Below the pieces are notes generated by a model. It did not search any database. It was not told the origin of the DNA and saw only the letters and a list, made by a program, of their open reading frames with translations. DNA of 64,000 nucleotides. Source: Chthonomonadales bacterium (GTDB taxonomy: Bacteria > Armatimonadota > Chthonomonadetes > Chthonomonadales > CAJBBX01). Positions 58,916 to 64,000 of this stretch are shown here, one piece after another. Position 1 is the stretch's first letter. Every line of letters starts with the position of its first letter. The DNA is taken from assembly GCA_027459625.1 (NCBI GenBank), contig DAIDHP010000004.1, forward strand, positions 124,001 to 188,000. Direction: 5' to 3'. The translations under genes were made by a program, and so were the position numbers.

Positions 58916-59593
58916 TTGAAGGTGTTGATAGTCGAGGATGACCAGAGCGTATCGCGCTTTCTGAAGCAAGCCGTCTCCGAGACAGGCTACGCCGCCGAAG
59001 TGACAGAGGATGGCTTGCGTGGAGCGGAACTTGCGGAGATATCCGAATATGATTTGATACTACTGGATGTGATGTTGCCTGGAATGGATGGTTTTTCCGT
59101 ATGCAAACGCCTTCGCGCCAATCACGTACACACTCCGATTCTCCTGATCACCGCTCGTGATGCATTGCAAGATAAGATAGAGGGCTTGGATAGCGGAGCG
59201 GATGATTATATTGTCAAGCCGTTCCAAGTGGGGGAACTATTGGCGAGAATGCGCGCACTGTTAAGGAGGGGCGCCTCCTCCCCGGCAATACTCAAGGTTG
59301 CCGACTTGGTGTTGGATCCCGCCACTCGCAAGGCGGAAAGAGGCGGTAAGCAGATATATCTGTCCGCCACAGAATATTCCCTTTTGGAATATCTCATGCG
59401 GAATGAGGGCAGAGTTCTCACAAGATCAATGATCCTGGAGCATGTGTGGCAGTATGATTTTGAAGGCAACGATAATGTTCTGGATGTATATATCAGTTAT
59501 TTGCGGGGGAAGATCGACAAGGGGCATCCAACTCCCTTAATCCATACGGTTCGAGGCGTTGGTTACAGAATGGAGAACGAGCATAATGGTTAA
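58916..59593 (+). CDS. OmpR/PhoB-family response regulator
   Basis: The 225-residue regulator has a receiver domain (VLIVEDDQSVSRFL; phospho-acceptor aspartate near residue 51 in LLDVMLPGMDG; lysine in YIVKPF). The C-terminal winged-helix DNA-binding domain ends with NVLDVYISYLRGKID and HTVRGVGYRM. The TTG at 58916, directly after GGAGGAGGA and in frame with the family start MKVLIVEDD, is chosen over the longer frame from 58862. Its stop overlaps the start of the kinase gene by eight bases. It probably controls neighbouring envelope functions such as the PepSY protein or the efflux pump, by position only. Confidence 0.92.
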   Translation: MKVLIVEDDQSVSRFLKQAVSETGYAAEVTEDGLRGAELAEISEYDLILLDVMLPGMDGFSVCKRLRANHVHTPILLITARDALQDKIEGLDSGADDYIVKPFQVGELLARMRALLRRGASSPAILKVADLVLDPATRKAERGGKQIYLSATEYSLLEYLMRNEGRVLTRSMILEHVWQYDFEGNDNVLDVYISYLRGKIDKGHPTPLIHTVRGVGYRMENEHNG

Positions 59594-60893
59594 TTCGATG
59601 CGAGCGCGGATGACACTCGTCTTCACGTTCTCCATCGCCGTTCTTCTATTCGTGGCGAGCGCAGGTATCTCCAGTTATTCTCGCCGTTTCGCCGAAGGGC
59701 ACGCCTCCTACATGCTTCATTCCACCGAACAACGCTTGCGCAGGGAGATGAAAGAGCGGGGGAATAAGTTCAGCCTCATTGACTTTTATGATGAGGAGCC
59801 GGATATCTCCGTGGAGAATATCGCCATCCTCATTCTTGGTCCTCACGAAAAAATACTGCAAAAGACGCCTGGGAGAGTCCCCTCCTTGCCACTCGTTCCC
59901 TCTGACCAATGGCGCATCCGGCATATGAAAGTAAATCATCTTAGCGTGGTGGTTGCGTATCCGTGGGACCAGCGCGAGGAAGCCCTGCAGGATCAAGTCA
60001 AGGATCTCTTTGTCTTCAGCATGATATTGCTTTTGGGTGGCATGATCGGATCTTGGATGTTGGTCGGCAAAACGCTGTCACCGATTCGCCAACTTTCACA
60101 ACAAGCGATGGCGGCATCAACGGATGAGCTTAAAGTCAAACTAACTTCCCCCTCCGAGGATTCGGAGATGGTGGAGTTAGTGGGGACGTTAAATGACCTT
60201 TTGGCGCGCATTTCCGAATCCGCCGAGATGAAAGGAAGGTTTTACGCAGGAGCCTCTCATGAGTTAAGAACCCCTTTGCAAGCGTTATCCGGACACTTGG
60301 AACTGTCGTTGACGCGCCCTCGCACGGCTGAGGAATATCGGAAGGTGATAGAGGAGGCGAGCCTGCAGACGCGCCGATTGATTTCCCTCATTCGTGACCT
60401 GCTTCTATTAAATCAATTGGACACCTCTCCGCCTCCGCCGAATGAGCCTGTGGATATCTCAGATTTATGCGAGCAATCCGCTTTGACCATGAAATCCTTT
60501 GCGGAAGAGTGTAATATTCACATTCATTTGGATGTTCCCGATAATATAACCCTTCAGGCGCCTTACAACCATATCCAAATGCTCATACGGAACCTTATAG
60601 AAAACGCGGTAAAATACGCGAAGGAGAATGGAAATGTGACAATTTCCGCCGTGATGGAACCAGTAGTTAAGATTACGATTTTCAATGAGTGCGATTATAT
60701 CGGCAGTTGGGACGAGAAAAAGCTATTCGAACCTTTTTATCGCCCTGATGCTTCAAGGAACTCAAAAACGGGCGGGAACGGACTCGGGCTTGCCATATGC
60801 GACGCGATTGTTCGTATCAATGGATGGAGCCTGACTCTTCGTCAGGAGGTCGGAGGGATTAATGCTCAAGTGATTTTGACAAATCGAAGATAA
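59586..60893 (+). CDS. HAMP sensor histidine kinase
   Basis: The 435-residue inner-membrane kinase is the partner of the regulator it overlaps. One membrane helix (about 12-32, LVFTFSIAVLLFVASAGI) is followed by a periplasmic sensor region of about 110 residues. A second helix (LFVFSMILLLGGMIGSWML) leads to a HAMP linker, then HisKA with GASHELRTPLQALSG (histidine near residue 224) and HATPase_c with NLIENAVKYAKENG and GGNGLGLAICDAIV. The layout resembles CusS/QseC-type kinases. The signal sensed is unknown. Confidence 0.9.
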   Translation: MVNSMRARMTLVFTFSIAVLLFVASAGISSYSRRFAEGHASYMLHSTEQRLRREMKERGNKFSLIDFYDEEPDISVENIAILILGPHEKILQKTPGRVPSLPLVPSDQWRIRHMKVNHLSVVVAYPWDQREEALQDQVKDLFVFSMILLLGGMIGSWMLVGKTLSPIRQLSQQAMAASTDELKVKLTSPSEDSEMVELVGTLNDLLARISESAEMKGRFYAGASHELRTPLQALSGHLELSLTRPRTAEEYRKVIEEASLQTRRLISLIRDLLLLNQLDTSPPPPNEPVDISDLCEQSALTMKSFAEECNIHIHLDVPDNITLQAPYNHIQMLIRNLIENAVKYAKENGNVTISAVMEPVVKITIFNECDYIGSWDEKKLFEPFYRPDASRNSKTGGNGLGLAICDAIVRINGWSLTLRQEVGGINAQVILTNRR

Positions 60894-61002
60894 AACCAAT
60901 AAGGCGCAAAGGATGTGATTTTCGTGTATTGGTATAAGTCATATTTCATATCAGTCGTTCCATGCATGTGTCTTGGATTGAGAAGAATGATAGGTGGCGT
61001 CG

Positions 61003-63315
61003 ATGTGCATTATGCGTGAAAATACCCCTTCGGATTCATCCAAAACTTCGGATTTGCCAACGCGCAGGGACATTTTGAAGATAGCCGGACTGGCGTTGAT
61101 TGATCCAATTGCGTCGGTTAAAACTGCGGACATGCCCTTCAATACCCCCTCTGTTTACTGGGTTGCGCAACCATCCCGACCAGATGAAACCGTGATGATC
61201 GTCGGTGCGAACCTTGGGAATGTTCGCAAGGTGAAAGTGGCGTTGTTGAGGGATAAGCCCTTTGCCCCGCCCTCCATTCGAGTGAATTCGGAGCCTGTTC
61301 CGGATTCACTGCCTTGGAAAGAGGTTTCACCCCTGCAGAAATCAGATATCTGTGTGAAGTTTGTCATCCCGAAGGATTTAGGTTACGGGGTTTACCTCTG
61401 TCAATTGGTTTCAGGCAAACAGCCTGTGTCCACGATAAGGATCAATGCGCCCGATATTTGGTGGATCCAGGGGGACGAAGGGAGGACCGCAACATCCGGC
61501 GGGAGGCTAAGAATCTTTGGCAGATGCATGGCGATTCCGTCCTTGCATTCAAGTACGAGCGTGCGGGTTGACACTGAGCCCTACCCTCCGAGCGATTACC
61601 CCATACAACCAAAACATCCGAAACAATCCGCGTCAATGGTCTGCTTGCGAGGCGCGGATGGAAGGAATCGTTATATCAAAGCCCGATCCCATGATCCATG
61701 GTCTATCTCTTGCGATTTAAGCAAGGAACTCGAACCCGGCTCATACTCTGTGATGGTGCATAACGGACGTGGAGGGGAGTTCGGGTGGGTTCCGGCGGGC
61801 TCCATTGAAGTTAAAACTAGGCAAGCTGCGAATAAAAATGTCTACAGCGTGATGGATTATTACGGGGCAAACGCGAAGCAAGAGATGCTCAGCACCCTTC
61901 CAAAGGGCTCAATCTCGGTGGATCGCACGGATGCCGTTTCCTCGGCGCTGAAAAAGGCGCAAGCGTATGGCGGGGGGATCGTCTTCTTCCCCGCAGGCGT
62001 CTACACGCTCCGTGCACCGTTGAACATTCCTCCGAACACCATTCTCAAAGGGGAGGGGATGGGGTTGGTCACATTATGGTGGGGAACCGGAAACATGGCT
62101 TTGGATGGAGGGAGCAATCGCAGACGTCTCACGGCGGAGGATAAGAACAATCCCCCGGTGATGATATCGGGGGATCGTTATGGTATCGAAGACCTTACCC
62201 TCATCATGCCCAGAATGTATCAGACCGGTGTTGTGACCGGTAACGGTTTTCGGATGCGGCGAGTGAGGGTTCTCGTGGACCGGTATTGGATTAGGTCGGG
62301 AGAGAGGGAGGAAGGGTTATTATTGCAGCTTGGCGACAATTGCCAGGTGACCGATTGCGATATCGTCGCCCGAGGGGTTGCCATGATTTCCGGAGCGGGC
62401 ATGGTCATCGCCAGAAATAGAATAACCGCAGGCAAATCCAACTTGGATTTGGCGCACTCTGATGGTGTCATCGTTGAGGACAATGTCATGATCAGCATGG
62501 ATCCAACCGCTTACATCAACCTGAGCGGAGAGGGGCGTAATGTCTATTATTCCCGCAACAGGCACGAGGCTTTCTATGCGCAACAATCGGATTTCTCATG
62601 GACATTCGATGGCGTGGCGCAAGCGTATCTTGGACGGGTCGCATCGGCTCATGGCGTGGATATCGAATTGGGGGATGATCCGCAATATCCTGACTGGGCG
62701 AAAGAGAACAGCCCGCTGTGGAGGCGATCCGTGGTCTGCATCCTTGGAGGAAAGGGCGAGGGACAATACCGATATGTCGTCGAAAACCGAGGGAGAAGCT
62801 GGAAAGTGGATATGCCGTTCTCAATCCCGCCGGATTCGAGTTCGGTGATTAACATCATTCCGTATCGGGGTAACGTGATGCTGATTGGGAATCGATTCGA
62901 AGACGCCGGTTGGGTGAATCTGGGATATGGATCTTCGTTCAACGTAATTGGAGCCAACAACCAAACATTCAGAGTCGGGGAGATGCTGAATCTTGGATTG
63001 CGAAATACAGATGGAGTGATGCCTTCCTGGTACGTCCAATATCACGATAACGATATTCGCGAAGGGGATACAATGGTGCAATCCGTCGGTGACATGAGAA
63101 ACTCGCAACTGTTTTCGAGTTCCGTAACCCGTTTCTGTTTGCATAGAGGCCAACACATCCATGACGACAACTGGGGCGGAATAGGCATCACCGGGAATGC
63201 GGAGGATATCATCGTGGAGAATTGCACATTGGATAATTCAAACGGGGCAATTCGGGTGGATGCGGAAACAAAGGGGGTGCTGGTGCGACGCAATCATCTG
63301 AAATCAGCCTCGTAA
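61003..63315 (+). CDS. Exported right-handed beta-helix (pectate lyase superfamily) protein
   Basis: The protein of about 770 residues has an N-terminal twin-arginine-like signal (TRRDILKIAGLALI), suggesting Tat export. Next come beta-sandwich regions of the IPT/TIG kind (ETVMIVGANLGNVRKV; GGRLRIFGRCM). From about residue 300 there is a pectate-lyase-superfamily opening (RTDAVSSALKKAQAYGGGI, FFPAGVYTL, ILKGEGMG), then many beta-helix coils of the VIARNRI / VIVEDNVMI type to the end. It probably binds or cleaves extracellular polysaccharide; catalytic residues are not identifiable. ATG 61003 with AGGTGG upstream is preferred; GTG 60994 and ATG 61012 are alternatives. Confidence 0.75.
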   Translation: MCIMRENTPSDSSKTSDLPTRRDILKIAGLALIDPIASVKTADMPFNTPSVYWVAQPSRPDETVMIVGANLGNVRKVKVALLRDKPFAPPSIRVNSEPVPDSLPWKEVSPLQKSDICVKFVIPKDLGYGVYLCQLVSGKQPVSTIRINAPDIWWIQGDEGRTATSGGRLRIFGRCMAIPSLHSSTSVRVDTEPYPPSDYPIQPKHPKQSASMVCLRGADGRNRYIKARSHDPWSISCDLSKELEPGSYSVMVHNGRGGEFGWVPAGSIEVKTRQAANKNVYSVMDYYGANAKQEMLSTLPKGSISVDRTDAVSSALKKAQAYGGGIVFFPAGVYTLRAPLNIPPNTILKGEGMGLVTLWWGTGNMALDGGSNRRRLTAEDKNNPPVMISGDRYGIEDLTLIMPRMYQTGVVTGNGFRMRRVRVLVDRYWIRSGEREEGLLLQLGDNCQVTDCDIVARGVAMISGAGMVIARNRITAGKSNLDLAHSDGVIVEDNVMISMDPTAYINLSGEGRNVYYSRNRHEAFYAQQSDFSWTFDGVAQAYLGRVASAHGVDIELGDDPQYPDWAKENSPLWRRSVVCILGGKGEGQYRYVVENRGRSWKVDMPFSIPPDSSSVINIIPYRGNVMLIGNRFEDAGWVNLGYGSSFNVIGANNQTFRVGEMLNLGLRNTDGVMPSWYVQYHDNDIREGDTMVQSVGDMRNSQLFSSSVTRFCLHRGQHIHDDNWGGIGITGNAEDIIVENCTLDNSNGAIRVDAETKGVLVRRNHLKSAS

Positions 63316-63536
63316 GGGAGATGCCAAATGAGCTATTTCGGATCGAGTTTCGAATGGAAATAATTAATTCCGATTAAATCGCGAATATACGCTGGAAGCC
63401 ATCGGCGATGATTTTGATGAGCTAAGGATAACCCTATGAAGCGGGAGGATTTTCTGTCACATCACCGACGCCGCTGCGTTTTCGATTGATGTAATTATGA
63501 GTATTATTATAAATAGTGTATGTGTCTGTTGCATGA
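63316..63536. other. Short region between convergent genes
   Basis: No gene and no strong hairpin with a T-run was seen. It is AT-rich around 63480-63535. Confidence 0.4.
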
Positions 63537-64000
63537 TTAACTCCTAACCTCTTTGACGCTATCCTTCGGATCAATTGCATAAACCCTGACGTAGTCGAAG
63601 AAAGTATTGGGTGTTCCGCCCATTGCACCACCGATCATCAGATTCCGCCACAGCGGAGGGGATTTGGGAGTCCCATCACACATACTGAATAGGTAACTGC
63701 CCGATGGCTGACTTGTTTCAGATATCTGGTTGCCGATCCAACAAATAGATTGCTGCGGAACGCCGTCGAAATACACCTGTCGATAGCCATGCCATCCGTT
63801 TTCCGCGGACGCCGGTATCCATAGCTGCCCGTAGGTGTGCCACTGCGTGAAGTCTGTTCCGGCGGGCGGATACACGACGGCATTGAAGTTGCCGATGTTA
63901 CCGTTTTCCTTTCCGCTGCTCCAGTCATGGATGGTGGAATCGAACAGCTGCGGATGTCCCCATGAGGGATTGTATTCCATGATGTCATTCTCAATCGCCT
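63537..64000 (-). CDS. GH16-like glucanase/lectin-fold protein, partial
   Basis: The frame is open to the window edge, so the N-terminus is missing; about 154 C-terminal residues are visible. They contain ENDIMEYN, which fits the GH16 catalytic pattern E-x-D-x-x-E (the two glutamates being nucleophile and acid/base). The typical C-terminal lines follow: WHTYGQLWIPAS, GYRQVYFDGVPQ and FFDYVRVYAID. GH16 enzymes cleave beta-1,3/1,4-glucans, agar, carrageenan and related polymers; which one cannot be told here. An ATG at 63980 lies inside the motif and is not the start. Confidence 0.72.
   Translation of the reverse strand, partial: AIENDIMEYNPSWGHPQLFDSTIHDWSSGKENGNIGNFNAVVYPPAGTDFTQWHTYGQLWIPASAENGWHGYRQVYFDGVPQQSICWIGNQISETSQPSGSYLFSMCDGTPKSPPLWRNLMIGGAMGGTPNTFFDYVRVYAIDPKDSVKEVRS

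Overview
The window looks like a chromosomal segment of a free-living Gram-negative-type bacterium, most probably an Armatimonadota member. The best clue is the DUF1559-type prepilin at 36672-37502: it has an FTLIELL prepilin peptide, a helix of the AQAREKAR type and an H-X9-DG motif, a combination typical of that phylum (and of Planctomycetes). Fused SecDF, a TolC/RND efflux operon and a Wza-like export protein point to a diderm envelope. The assignment rests on recalled family features, not on a search.

Layout. 1-7265: a fused ADP-forming acyl-CoA synthetase/GNAT acetyltransferase, a TPR/zinc-ribbon protein, a secreted NAGPA-type phosphodiester glycosidase and an APH-like kinase. 7527-16803: a defence island built on a type I restriction-modification operon (hsdM, hsdS, hsdR). 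It carries a truncated Schlafen/AlbA-type gene, a decayed stretch with a relic zinc-finger antitoxin, a DUF1016 PD-(D/E)XK nuclease and a DUF3644 gene with a HEPN-like R-X4-H motif. 16933-26241: one gene of about 3,100 codons for a cyclic beta-1,2-glucan synthase (GT84 + glycoamylase + GH94). 26965-31907: a stand-alone DnaA-N-like protein, an SLBB polysaccharide export protein and pyruvate phosphate dikinase. 31981-37502: a large secreted glycosidase-like protein with FN3 and CBM6 modules, a polytopic pilin-like protein and a DUF1559 prepilin. 37875-45299: the housekeeping order secDF - recJ - rel (RelA/SpoT) - dtd. 45513-48836: small TPR, NTF2-like, UspA and DUF1003 genes, then a nine-helix membrane protein whose motifs and spacing match presenilin/signal-peptide-peptidase aspartyl proteases. 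49164-51562: an ANTAR response regulator and its HisKA_2 kinase. 52046-57988: a TolC / lipoprotein adaptor / RND efflux operon. 58153-60893: a duplicated-PepSY protein and an OmpR-type two-component pair. 61003-64000: a beta-helix protein and a partial GH16-like glucanase. Several genes serve extracellular carbohydrate handling.

The most interesting items are: (1) a family of about 90-bp intergenic palindromic elements (five clear copies, termini GGTnATTGCAAAA...TTTTGCAATnACC); (2) the presenilin-like protease candidate, which shares a near-symmetrical bidirectional promoter with the ANTAR regulator; (3) the composite restriction island, including a palindromic repeat inserted in frame inside hsdS; (4) an attenuator-like leader in front of secDF; (5) a stand-alone DnaA domain-I protein; and (6) a pilin-like protein in which the pilin helix sits behind two extra membrane segments. 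No rRNA, tRNA, CRISPR array or intact insertion sequence was seen.
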